In this document: positions 1 through 7,039 of the stretch, one piece after another
Layout: each line of letters starts with the position of its first letter
Position numbering within the stretch: position 1 is the first letter of the stretch
From: Flavobacteriaceae bacterium UBA2765
Lineage (GTDB): Bacteria > Bacteroidota > Bacteroidia > Flavobacteriales > Flavobacteriaceae
NCBI GenBank assembly: GCA_002352665.1
Contig: DEIV01000082.1
Coordinates: forward strand, 27,362 to 36,747
DNA length: 9,386 bases
Reading direction: 5' to 3'
Notes under the pieces: generated by a model
Told to the model about the DNA's origin: nothing
Seen by the model: the letters and a program-made list of their open reading frames with translations, nothing else
Databases searched by the model: none
Position numbers and translations under genes: made by a program

Positions 1-356
1 TGGCACATATGATTTCCTTGACCTCCTCCTCCGTAATAAGCTATCGTATGGCTACCATACGTATTGCGAATTTGAGTTAATTTATCTGCAACCTCGTTGA
101 CTGCTTTTTCCCAATTTATCTTTTCATAATCATTATTTGATTTTCTTCGTAATGGATGTTCTAGTCTACCTATATGGTTTTGATAGTAATTTAGTCTAGC
201 TGCTTTTTGACATAGATATCCCTCAGAATTAAGATGCTCTTTATCACCTCTAATACTAGTAAATTGATCATTTTCTACTTCTATCTTTACGCCACAATTG
301 ATACTACATAAAATACAAGCAGTCGATTGACCTTCATCTCTATTTACTTTTTCCAT
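1..356 (-). CDS. Molybdopterin (bis-MGD) oxidoreductase, N-terminal part, cut by window edge
   Basis: Reading from an ATG at 356 towards the left edge gives 118 open codons with no stop. The N-terminus holds a CxxCxxxC cluster (C14, C17, C21), the segment IRGD (35-38) and a fourth Cys in GYLCQKA (C49). This is the 4Fe-4S binding pattern at the start of the formate dehydrogenase/assimilatory nitrate reductase/BisC superfamily of Mo/W-bis-MGD enzymes. It continues with NHIGRLEHPLRR (63-74), INWEKAV (83-89) and a glycine-rich YYGGGGQGNH stretch (107-116), where the molybdopterin domain begins. No twin-arginine signal is visible, so the enzyme is probably cytoplasmic. The start lies 6 nt after the stop of the TetR gene on the same strand, so the two are almost certainly co-transcribed. 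The substrate cannot be told from this part; nitrate, formate or an organic compound are all open. Family confidence is high, specific function low. Confidence 0.88.
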   Translation of the reverse strand, partial: MEKVNRDEGQSTACILCSINCGVKIEVENDQFTSIRGDKEHLNSEGYLCQKAARLNYYQNHIGRLEHPLRRKSNNDYEKINWEKAVNEVADKLTQIRNTYGSHTIAYYGGGGQGNHMC

Positions 357-362
357 TGTATT

Positions 363-965
363 TTACTTGAGTTGCAATTCAGTTTGAATCATTTTATCTA
401 TGTGATTCATCATATCCATCAAGTAAGTATCATTTTTCAAGGTCATAGAAGCAAAGACGGCTCCTTCTATCATACAATATATTCTACCTCCATATTTTTC
501 AGCATCAATATCACTTTTTATTTCTCCTTTATGTATGCCTTCAGCAATCATTTTGGCAATACCATCCGTCAATTTTATCATGACCAATTCCACTTTATGA
601 AATAGCTCAGGGTTCGTATTATTAGCATCTATGGCTACGTTTAATAACGGACAGCCTCCTTTAGGTAAACTGTGCATATAATATGATCTGTAAAAATTGG
701 TCAAAGCAAATAATTTTGCAATAGGAGATTCAATATCGTTTAATATAGACTTGATCTTATCGACAATAAATTTTACATTAAAATTAAAAGCCTCCAACGC
801 CAATTGCTCCTTGTTTTTAAAATTTCCATAAACCGCCCCTTTGGTTAAACCCGTAGCCTTTGTTATATCAGACATACTAGTGCCACTATACCCATTTTTA
901 TTAAATATTGGCGATACCGTTTCTAAAATATATTGACTTGTTTGTGCTGCTTTTGTTTTTATCAT
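363..965 (-). CDS. TetR/AcrR-family transcriptional repressor, NemR-like cysteine
   Basis: A 200-residue DNA-binding repressor. Residues 5-50 form the TetR N-terminal domain: helix around IFNKNGYSGTS, then the helix-turn-helix SDITKATGLTKGAVYGNFKN (32-51) and the usual KEQLALEAF. The C-terminal ligand domain contains GGCPLLN with C105. By recalled alignment this matches the SGCL segment of E. coli NemR, whose Cys106 senses electrophiles and hypochlorite. I chose the ATG at 965. An upstream in-frame ATG at 992 would add nine residues, but it lies inside the operator and between the -33 and -7 boxes, so it should not be in the mRNA. The stop is 6 nt before the molybdoenzyme start, which makes it the likely regulator of that enzyme and of itself. 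The inducer is unknown; a redox or electrophile signal is inferred from C105 only. Confidence 0.93.
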   Translation of the reverse strand: MIKTKAAQTSQYILETVSPIFNKNGYSGTSMSDITKATGLTKGAVYGNFKNKEQLALEAFNFNVKFIVDKIKSILNDIESPIAKLFALTNFYRSYYMHSLPKGGCPLLNVAIDANNTNPELFHKVELVMIKLTDGIAKMIAEGIHKGEIKSDIDAEKYGGRIYCMIEGAVFASMTLKNDTYLMDMMNHIDKMIQTELQLK

Positions 966-980
966 GCTACGAATATATAA

Positions 981-1012
981 AAAATATACCAATCGGTATA
1001 TTATAAGGCAAA
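981..1012 (-). promoter_or_regulatory. Promoter of the tetR-molybdoenzyme operon
   Basis: On the minus strand, TTTG (1012-1009), a 20-nt spacer, then TATATTTT (988-981) match the Bacteroidetes pattern TTTG / TAnnTTTG with one mismatch in the last base. Transcription would start about 5-8 nt further on, leaving a leader of only about 10 nt before the ATG at 965. The operator occupies the spacer. Confidence 0.55.
983..1002. promoter_or_regulatory. Palindromic operator, probable TetR binding site
   Basis: A perfect inverted repeat with 8-bp arms around the 4-bp centre AATC; its core is TATACC-AATC-GGTATA. It lies 18 bp upstream of the TetR start and fills the space between the predicted -33 and -7 boxes, so bound repressor would block RNA polymerase. 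The layout ACC-N4-GGT resembles the NemR box (TAGACC-N4-GGTCTA, as I recall it), which agrees with the NemR-like Cys in the adjacent repressor. Binding by this TetR is inferred from position and symmetry. Confidence 0.8.
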
Positions 1013-1016
1013 AAAA

Positions 1017-1799
1017 TTATAACAAGTGCTTATAGAGTATTCTTAATCCCACATAAAAAATAAGTATCGCCGTAATTCTTTTTATGGTTATGGGTGAAAG
1101 TTTTGTAGTACTTATATGAGACCCTATAAGACCTCCAATAAAGACCGTTAACATTAACACTAAGGCAATATTAGGTTCAAAATAAAAGTCTGGGTTTTGA
1201 TATTGTCCTAACAGACCGGCAATAGAATTAACCAGAATAAAAAAACTTGCTGTTGCTGCAATTCTTTTAGGTGTATCCCATTTAGTTAAATGTAAAACCG
1301 GAGCCAAAAAAACACCCCCTCCAATTCCAACCATACCGGAAACAAAGCCAATAATACCACCAATAAAGCCATCCTTTACAACAGAACCATTATTTTCCTG
1401 AATTGATGAGTTAGCACTGAATTTAGAAATCCACATGGATAAAGCCGCAATAACTAATGTTATTCCTAACAACGTAAAAAATAAAGTTTGACTGATCTTT
1501 ACATAACCTCCTAAAAAAGAAAAAGGAACACTTAATAGGGCAAGTGGTATTATTTTTTTCCAGTTAAAATAACCATTTTTAAAATAGATAAAGGTGCCAC
1601 CACTTACCACAACAATATTACACAACAAAGAAATGGCTCTAAATTGAATAAAACTCATACCCGTTAAAGCCAAAACTGCTAAATAACTAGAACCACCTCC
1701 AAATCCAACAGAAGCATATAAGACGGCAATTAGAAAAAAAAGAATTACTATTTCCCATTGGCTCATTATAACATTTAAAAGTTCAGAAAATTCAATCAT
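1017..1799 (-). CDS. TSUP (TauE/SafE-type) membrane permease
   Basis: A 260-residue, very hydrophobic inner-membrane protein of the TSUP family (COG0730 type), whose members move sulfite, sulfonates and other small organic anions. The family's two half-repeats each show a glycine signature: VGFGGGSSYL (31-40) in the first half and GMVGIGGGVFLAPVL (155-169) in the second. Between them is a short hydrophilic linker (about 125-142, SKFSANSSIQENNG). About eight membrane helices are expected and the length is normal. The start at 1799 lies 16 nt from a TAnnTTTG box; an ATG at 1766 (M12) is possible but leaves a weaker first segment. It points the same way as tetR and the molybdoenzyme, with 51 nt before tetR that contain a separate promoter. 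A link to the molybdoenzyme's substrate or product is plausible but only inferred. The true substrate is unknown. Confidence 0.9.
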   Translation of the reverse strand: MIEFSELLNVIMSQWEIVILFFLIAVLYASVGFGGGSSYLAVLALTGMSFIQFRAISLLCNIVVVSGGTFIYFKNGYFNWKKIIPLALLSVPFSFLGGYVKISQTLFFTLLGITLVIAALSMWISKFSANSSIQENNGSVVKDGFIGGIIGFVSGMVGIGGGVFLAPVLHLTKWDTPKRIAATASFFILVNSIAGLLGQYQNPDFYFEPNIALVLMLTVFIGGLIGSHISTTKLSPITIKRITAILIFYVGLRILYKHLL

Positions 1800-1815
1800 A
1801 GAAATTGAGAAAACA

Positions 1816-1823
1816 CAAAAATA
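1816..1823 (-). promoter_or_regulatory. -7 promoter box of the TSUP permease gene
   Basis: The minus strand reads TATTTTTG, an exact TAnnTTTG match, ending 16 nt before the permease ATG. The -33 element is weak: TTTC about 21 nt upstream in place of TTTG. No copy of the TATACC-N4-GGTATA operator is present here, so the permease may not be under the neighbouring TetR. Confidence 0.45.
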
Positions 1824-1897
1824 TAAATAATTATGCTAAAATCTGAAAGAATATTTTATATCTTGCTAGGCACATAAATCAATTAAACCCTACAAAT

Positions 1898-2152
1898 ATG
1901 TCCTTACAAAAGCATCAAAAGTATTGGAAAGAAAATCTAAAATATCTAGCCATACTTTTGTCTATTTGGTTTTTGGTTTCTTATGTCTTTGGTATTTTAT
2001 TGGTAGATCAATTAAACACTATAAGAATTGGAGGTTTTAAATTAGGTTTCTGGTTCGCACAACAAGGATCAATTTATGTATTTGTAATCCTCATATTTAT
2101 CTACGTTCGACTAATGAACAAATTGGATAAAAAATACGGGTATAATGATTAA
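1898..2152 (+). CDS. DUF4212 small subunit of sodium:solute symporter
   Basis: An 84-residue membrane protein of the DUF4212 family, known to be encoded directly before VC_2705-type sodium:solute symporters and thought to be their small subunit. It begins with YWKENLKYLAILL (9-21), has two predicted membrane helices (about 15-36 and 54-72), and has the family's FAQQGSIYVFV segment (53-63) between and into the second helix. A short charged tail (NKLDKKYGYND) would face the cytoplasm. Length is typical. The large subunit follows after 27 nt on the same strand, so the two are co-transcribed. The 98-nt gap to the divergent permease gene holds no convincing plus-strand -7 box; TATATCTTG near 1857-1865 is the nearest weak candidate. 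I am sure of the family; its biochemical role is not well established. Confidence 0.93.
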   Translation: MSLQKHQKYWKENLKYLAILLSIWFLVSYVFGILLVDQLNTIRIGGFKLGFWFAQQGSIYVFVILIFIYVRLMNKLDKKYGYND

Positions 2153-2179
2153 TTCTCTTCAATTAAAAACTAAAATCTT

Positions 2180-3961
2180 ATGAGTGTTCAAGATTGGACT
2201 TATATTATAGTAACGTTAACTTTTGCCGTTTATATTGGCATTGCCATTTGGTCAAGAGCAGGTTCTACCAAAGAATTTTATGTAGCGGGTGGTGGTGTAT
2301 CTCCATTGGCAAATGGTTTGGCAACTGCTGCAGACTGGATGTCTGCTGCTTCTTTTTTAGGAATGGCAGGTCTAATTTCTTTTAATGGATATGATGGCTC
2401 AGTATATTTAATGGGTTGGACAGGTGGCTATGTGTTATTGGCATTACTCCTTGCTCCTTACCTTAGAAAATTTGGGAAATTTACGGTACCCGATTTTATT
2501 GGTGATCGGTACTATTCAAATATTGCCAGAACGGTAGCTGTTTTCTGTGCCTTGCTGGTTTCTTTTACTTATGTAGCGGGACAAATGCGTGGTGTAGGCT
2601 TGGTATTTTCAAGATTTTTAGAAGTTGATATCAATACAGGGGTAATCATAGGTATGTTTATCGTTTTATTTTATGCTGTTTTAGGAGGTATGAAAGGAAT
2701 TACCTATACACAAGTGGCCCAATATTGTGTACTGATCTTTGCCTTTATGGTACCTGCTATTTTTATATCTATTCAAATGACCGGCAATCCGATTCCACAA
2801 TTAGGAATGGGTAGTAGTGTTATTGGTGAAAATGTGTATTTATTAGATAAATTAGATGGTTTATCAACCGAACTTGGTTTTGCCGAATATACCAATGGGT
2901 CTAAGTCTATGATTGATATTTTCTTTATCACCGCTGCACTTATGGTTGGTACGGCAGGTTTGCCACATGTTATCGTTAGGTTTTTTACAGTGCCAAAAGT
3001 AAAAGATGCCAGAAAATCTGCTGGTTATGCTTTACTTTTTATTGCCATTCTATATACTACCGCTCCCGCAATTTCAGTTTTTGCTAGAACCAATTTAATT
3101 GAAACGGTCAGTAATGAAAAATATGAAAATTTACCGGAATGGTTTAAAAAATGGGAAGATACTGCTCTTTTAGGTTGGATAGATAAAAATGATGATGGGC
3201 AAATACAATATCTTAATGGATCTGCTGTTGAAGGCAATAAAAACAAACCCGTTTTTGACGGTAAAAATCGAGGAAAACATGGCGAACGTGTTATTATTAA
3301 TGCAAACTTAGCTACAAAAAATGAATTGTTTGTAGATCCTGATATCATGGTATTGGCAAATCCTGAAATTGCAAAATTACCAAACTGGGTAATTGCATTG
3401 GTTGCGGCCGGAGGATTAGCAGCTGCATTATCTACTGCAGCAGGATTGTTATTGGTAATATCTACTTCTGTCTCTCATGATCTTATTAAAAAACAGCTCA
3501 AACCAAATATTACGGACAAAGGAGAATTAATAGCCGCCAGACTTTCAGCCGTTGTGGCTGTAGTTATTGCAGGCTGGTTTGGTATTCATCCACCAGATCT
3601 TGTAGCAGCAACCGTAGCTTTGGCATTTGGCCTGGCAGCAGCATCATTTTTTCCCGCTATCATTCTTGGTATTTTTTATAAAAAAATGAATAAAGAAGGT
3701 GCTATAGCTGGGATGGTTATCGGTATTTTATTAATGTTATTCTATATGATGAAATTTAAGTTTGACTGGTTTGGTGGTGGTACAACAGAGGATTGGTGGT
3801 TTGGTATTTCACCGGAAGGATTTGGTACTGTAGCTATGATGGTAAACTTTATAGTATCAATAATAATTTCTAAATTTACACCTGCACCACCTGAAGAGGT
3901 ACAAGAAATAGTTGAGAATATTAGAATACCTAATAATGCCGGTGGAGCCCAAGAACATTAA
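2180..3961 (+). CDS. Sodium:solute symporter, VC_2705-like (probable acetate uptake)
   Basis: A 593-residue SSF-family transporter expected to bring acetate or a related monocarboxylate into the cell with sodium. Family features are SKE-like TKEFYVAGGGVSP (30-42), ADWMSAASFLG (51-61), FTVPDFIGDRYYS (101-113), GTAGLPHVIVRFFTVP (257-272) and STAAGLLLVISTSVSHDL (418-435). It resembles ActP but is longer than usual because a hydrophilic segment (about 305-400) sits between two membrane helices. That segment contains DKNDDGQIQYLN (335-346), which fits an EF-hand loop with D335, N337, D339, G340 and I342. The DUF4212 partner lies 27 nt upstream and acs 78 nt downstream, which points strongly to acetate as substrate. 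Membrane helices continue to about residue 565, followed by a short polar tail. The specific substrate is inferred from context, the family is certain. Confidence 0.93.
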   Translation: MSVQDWTYIIVTLTFAVYIGIAIWSRAGSTKEFYVAGGGVSPLANGLATAADWMSAASFLGMAGLISFNGYDGSVYLMGWTGGYVLLALLLAPYLRKFGKFTVPDFIGDRYYSNIARTVAVFCALLVSFTYVAGQMRGVGLVFSRFLEVDINTGVIIGMFIVLFYAVLGGMKGITYTQVAQYCVLIFAFMVPAIFISIQMTGNPIPQLGMGSSVIGENVYLLDKLDGLSTELGFAEYTNGSKSMIDIFFITAALMVGTAGLPHVIVRFFTVPKVKDARKSAGYALLFIAILYTTAPAISVFARTNLIETVSNEKYENLPEWFKKWEDTALLGWIDKNDDGQIQYLNGSAVEGNKNKPVFDGKNRGKHGERVIINANLATKNELFVDPDIMVLANPEIAKLPNWVIALVAAGGLAAALSTAAGLLLVISTSVSHDLIKKQLKPNITDKGELIAARLSAVVAVVIAGWFGIHPPDLVAATVALAFGLAAASFFPAIILGIFYKKMNKEGAIAGMVIGILLMLFYMMKFKFDWFGGGTTEDWWFGISPEGFGTVAMMVNFIVSIIISKFTPAPPEEVQEIVENIRIPNNAGGAQEH

Positions 3962-4039
3962 AAAATTAAACGATTATTACAAGAAACCAAAATTTATAGT
4001 AAATCAATAATTTTTAAATTCGATTAACATTTATAACAC

Positions 4040-5947
4040 ATGAGTAACTATCACATAAAACATTTAGAAGAATATTATCAAGTATATAGAAAATCAGTTA
4101 GGAATCCTGAAAATTTTTGGGAAGAAATTGCAGAAGAACACTTTGTATGGCGTAAACGTTGGGATAAAGTTTTGAGTTGGGATTTTTCTAAACCTGAAGT
4201 AAAATGGTATGAAGGTGCTCAATTAAATATTACTGAAAATTGTATTGACAGACATTTACGTACTCGTGGTACTAAAACAGCCATTCTTTTTGAACCAAAT
4301 GACCCATCTGAAGAGGCAGAACATATTAGCTATCAGCAATTGTATGCACGTGTTAATCAGTTTGCCAATGTATTGAAAGAGCAAGGTATTCAAAAAGGAG
4401 ATAGGGTTTGTATTTACTTACCTATGATTCCGGAATTGGCCATTTCAACTTTAGCCTGTGCCCGCGTAGGGGCTATACATTCTGTAGTATTTGCCGGATT
4501 CTCCGCCACTGCCTTATCCACTAGAATTAATGATAGTGATTGTAAAATGGTCATTACTTCTGATGGTTCTTACAGAGGACCTAAGACTATTGATCTCAAA
4601 GGCATTGTTGATGAAGCTTTAGAAGATTGCTCATGCGTAGCAACAGTATTGGTTGCAAAACGGATACATACAGATATCAACATGAAAGATGGTCGTGATC
4701 AATGGTTACAACCCTTACTGGATAATGCTTCTACCGAATGCGAGCCTGAAATAATGAATGCAGAAGATCCATTATTCATTTTGTATACATCCGGTTCAAC
4801 CGGAAAGCCAAAAGGTATGGTACACACCACTGCAGGTTATATGGTATATACCGCCTTTACCTTTAAAAATGCATTTCAATATAGAGAAAATGATGTGTAT
4901 TGGTGTACAGCAGATATTGGTTGGATTACCGGACATAGCTATATTGTTTACGGCCCATTGGCCAATGGTGCTACCTCTGTTATGTTTGAAGGTGTTCCTA
5001 ATTATCCTGATTGGGGACGCTTCTGGGAGATTGTAGAAAAACATAAAATAACACAATTCTATACGGCTCCAACTGCCATCAGAGCTTTGGCAAAAGAAAA
5101 TTTAGATTTTGTAGAAAAATACGATCTGTCATCTTTAAAAGTATTGGGTTCTGTTGGTGAACCTATAAACGACGAAGCCTGGCATTGGTATGATGGCAAT
5201 ATAGGCAAAAAGAAGAGTCCAATTATCGATACCTGGTGGCAAACCGAAACCGGAGGAATTATGATCTCTCCCATTCCTTATGCAACCCCAACAAAACCGA
5301 CTTATGCTACATTACCCTTTCCGGGAATTCAACCAACCTTAATGGATGAAAATGGACAAGAGATCAAAGGGAATCAGGTTGATGGACGATTATGCATTAA
5401 ATTCCCTTGGCCCTCAATGGCGCGCACTATTTGGGGAAATCATGAAAGATATAGAGACACCTATTTTACAGCTTATAAAAACATGTATTTTACGGGTGAT
5501 GGTGCTTTACGCGATGAAGTAGGTTATTACAGAATTACCGGAAGGGTTGATGATGTAATTATTGTTTCTGGTCATAATTTAGGTACAGCACCTATTGAAG
5601 ATTCCATTAATGAGCATCAAGCCGTTGCAGAATCTGCCATAGTAGGTTTTCCACATGACATTAAAGGAAATGCTTTGTATGGCTATGTTATTTTAAAAGA
5701 AACGGGAGAATCTAGGAATCCAGATAATCTACGTAAAGAAATAAACCAGATCATTACCGAACATATTGGCCCTATCGCCAAGCTAGATAAAATACAATTT
5801 ACCAGTGGCTTACCCAAAACACGTTCGGGAAAAATTATGCGTAGAATTTTACGTAAAATAGCGAGCAATGATACCAATAATTTAGGAGATACCTCTACCC
5901 TATTAAACCCTGAAGTTGTACAAGAAATTATGGATAACGTACTGTAA
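4040..5947 (+). CDS. acs: Acetyl-CoA synthetase (AMP-forming)
   Basis: A 635-residue cytoplasmic enzyme that makes acetyl-CoA from acetate, ATP and CoA through acetyl-AMP. The acetyl-CoA synthetase N-terminal region is present (YYQVYRKSV, NFWEEIAEE). The adenylation motifs are in order: YTSGSTGKPKG (249-259), DIGWITGHSYIVYGPL (292-307), WWQTETGG (399-406, whose Trp closes the acyl pocket for acetate), YFTGD (483-487) and GRVDD (501-505). The C-terminal PKTRSGKIMRR has catalytic K598, the lysine controlled by acetylation in other bacteria. Length matches the family. At 511-515 the segment is GHNLG where enterobacterial Acs has GHRLG; I believe this is common in Bacteroidetes. It follows the symporter by 78 nt on the same strand, forming an uptake and activation unit. 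No terminator is evident in the short gap after it. Confidence 0.97.
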   Translation: MSNYHIKHLEEYYQVYRKSVRNPENFWEEIAEEHFVWRKRWDKVLSWDFSKPEVKWYEGAQLNITENCIDRHLRTRGTKTAILFEPNDPSEEAEHISYQQLYARVNQFANVLKEQGIQKGDRVCIYLPMIPELAISTLACARVGAIHSVVFAGFSATALSTRINDSDCKMVITSDGSYRGPKTIDLKGIVDEALEDCSCVATVLVAKRIHTDINMKDGRDQWLQPLLDNASTECEPEIMNAEDPLFILYTSGSTGKPKGMVHTTAGYMVYTAFTFKNAFQYRENDVYWCTADIGWITGHSYIVYGPLANGATSVMFEGVPNYPDWGRFWEIVEKHKITQFYTAPTAIRALAKENLDFVEKYDLSSLKVLGSVGEPINDEAWHWYDGNIGKKKSPIIDTWWQTETGGIMISPIPYATPTKPTYATLPFPGIQPTLMDENGQEIKGNQVDGRLCIKFPWPSMARTIWGNHERYRDTYFTAYKNMYFTGDGALRDEVGYYRITGRVDDVIIVSGHNLGTAPIEDSINEHQAVAESAIVGFPHDIKGNALYGYVILKETGESRNPDNLRKEINQIITEHIGPIAKLDKIQFTSGLPKTRSGKIMRRILRKIASNDTNNLGDTSTLLNPEVVQEIMDNVL

Positions 5948-5986
5948 ACACTGCATTTGACTGATTATTAATTGCTTATATCAGTT

Positions 5987-5994
5987 TATTTTTG
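5987..5994 (+). promoter_or_regulatory. Possible -7 promoter box for the 123-residue protein gene
   Basis: TATTTTTG matches TAnnTTTG exactly and ends 13 nt before the ATG at 6008. The nearest TTTG upstream (5956-5959) is 27 nt away, longer than usual, so the -33 part is poor. If real, it excludes the TTG at 5972 as a start codon and gives a very short leader, as proposed for the other promoters here. Confidence 0.35.
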
Positions 5995-6007
5995 TATATT
6001 GCCTTTT

Positions 6008-6379
6008 ATGATAGCAATAGACAAAGTAGAAAATCAAAGTTTTTTAAAGAAATCTGTCTCTTATGTAGAGCACCTAGGTTTTGAAAATATCAAAGCGGAC
6101 ATAGAAGGTTACGAAACTCCAAAATCGTATCATAAAAAAGGAAGTGATTTTACAATAACTCCTGATATAGTAGGAGAAAAAGCTGGTAGAAAGCATTATT
6201 TTGAAATCAGTTTAAAATCTGCAGAGCCTAAACAATTAAAATCTAAATGGCGATTTTTAGATGTACTTACCAGAATGAAAGACAATCGCTTTAAAATAAT
6301 TACCTATCGCGGACACTATAAGTTTACACAAGATATGTTAGATGAAATAAATCTCATCAAAAATATTATAAAACTATAA
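6008..6379 (+). CDS. Uncharacterised small protein, possible PD-(D/E)xK-like core
   Basis: A 123-residue soluble, basic protein with no signal peptide or membrane segment. I do not recognise a named family. The central part reads GSDFTITPDIVG (46-57), then KHYFEISLKS (62-71), then LKSKWRFLDVLTRMK (77-91). A PD pair (P52-D53) 12 residues before E66, with a nearby K70 on a hydrophobic strand, recalls the PD-(D/E)xK nuclease core, but the E-to-K spacing (ExxxK) is not canonical. This is therefore only a fold guess. I chose ATG 6008 over an in-frame TTG at 5972, because the TTG extension overlaps a probable promoter and adds only 12 residues. It follows acs by 60 nt on the same strand and ends 7 nt from the convergent mscL stop. 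It may have its own promoter. Confidence 0.75.
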   Translation: MIAIDKVENQSFLKKSVSYVEHLGFENIKADIEGYETPKSYHKKGSDFTITPDIVGEKAGRKHYFEISLKSAEPKQLKSKWRFLDVLTRMKDNRFKIITYRGHYKFTQDMLDEINLIKNIIKL

Positions 6380-6386
6380 AAAGTTA

Positions 6387-6836
6387 TTATTTTTTAATTC
6401 TTGCTTTTAATAAATTATTCTGTTCTTGTAGTAGCTCGGTAAGATCAGTTAATAATTGAATGTCTTTAGGTGTTTCTACAGTAACATCTTTAGTGTCTTG
6501 TGCTTTATTTCGCAATCTATTCATAAATTTTACCACTATAAAAATAGTGAATCCAATAATAGCAAAATCCAATAAAGCTTCACCCAATGCACCATAACCA
6601 ATAGCTATTTCATTGGTAATAATGGCTCCTGAATTATCCGTTAAAGCATCACGAAGAATTATTCTTTTATCCTGAAAATTAATACCGTTGGTCATTAGAG
6701 ATAACGGAGGTATCATTACTTTTTTTACCAATACATCTATTACTTTATTAAAAGAGGCACCAATAATAATACCAATGGCCATATCCATCATATTGCCTTT
6801 AACTGCAAACTCCTTAAATTCTTTAAATAATTTCAT
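6387..6836 (-). CDS. mscL: Large-conductance mechanosensitive channel MscL
   Basis: A 149-residue inner-membrane protein that forms a pentameric pore opened by membrane tension, releasing solutes during osmotic downshock. The N-terminal amphipathic helix and first membrane helix (FKEFAVKGNMMDMAIGIIIG, 7-26) line up well with E. coli MscL, including the pore-constriction Gly at position 22. The segment IPPLSLMTNGINF (42-54) follows TM1, a periplasmic loop covers about 55-82, and TM2 is about 85-106. The C-terminal helix IQLLTDLTELLQEQNNLLK (126-144) forms the cytoplasmic bundle. Length is slightly above the E. coli protein. The gene ends with two consecutive TAA codons and converges on the 123-residue protein gene with 7 nt between stops. 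It appears to be transcribed alone from a promoter about 105 nt upstream. Confidence 0.97.
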   Translation of the reverse strand: MKLFKEFKEFAVKGNMMDMAIGIIIGASFNKVIDVLVKKVMIPPLSLMTNGINFQDKRIILRDALTDNSGAIITNEIAIGYGALGEALLDFAIIGFTIFIVVKFMNRLRNKAQDTKDVTVETPKDIQLLTDLTELLQEQNNLLKARIKK

Positions 6837-6940
6837 TTATCTATTATTTTTATGGTGCATTTTGTTGCATCTGTATAATTAATTTTCTTTTATGAGATCG
6901 TTCTATATAAAATGATGACAAAGATATGCTATATGGTATG

Positions 6941-6970
6941 CAAATATAATATTCCTATTGCACAAACAAA
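6941..6970 (-). promoter_or_regulatory. Probable mscL promoter
   Basis: On the minus strand, TTTG (6970-6967), an 18-nt spacer and TATATTTG (6948-6941) match the Bacteroidetes consensus in full. The leader to the mscL ATG would be about 95-100 nt. A second exact -7 match, TATCTTTG (6926-6919), lies closer to the gene but lacks a well-placed -33 box. Confidence 0.5.
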
Positions 6971-7039
6971 AAATGAATTGAAACCTACCTTCGCTACTCT
7001 TCATGAAGGCGGATGCAAAACCAATTTAGATCATTCAAA

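Noticed and set aside
966..992. ATG at 992 as the tetR start
   Set aside because: It lies inside the operator and upstream of the predicted transcription start; the nine added residues do not match the usual TetR N-terminus.
3025..3348. Minus-strand frame inside the symporter gene
   Set aside because: Shadow of the well-supported plus-strand coding sequence; its translation shows no domain.
3962..4039. Terminator or second promoter between the symporter and acs
   Set aside because: The 78-nt gap shows no hairpin with a T-run and no TAnnTTTG box, so the cluster is read as one transcript.
5972..6007. TTG start adding 12 residues to the 123-residue protein
   Set aside because: It overlaps an exact TAnnTTTG box, and an ATG in the same frame lies at 6008 at a suitable distance.
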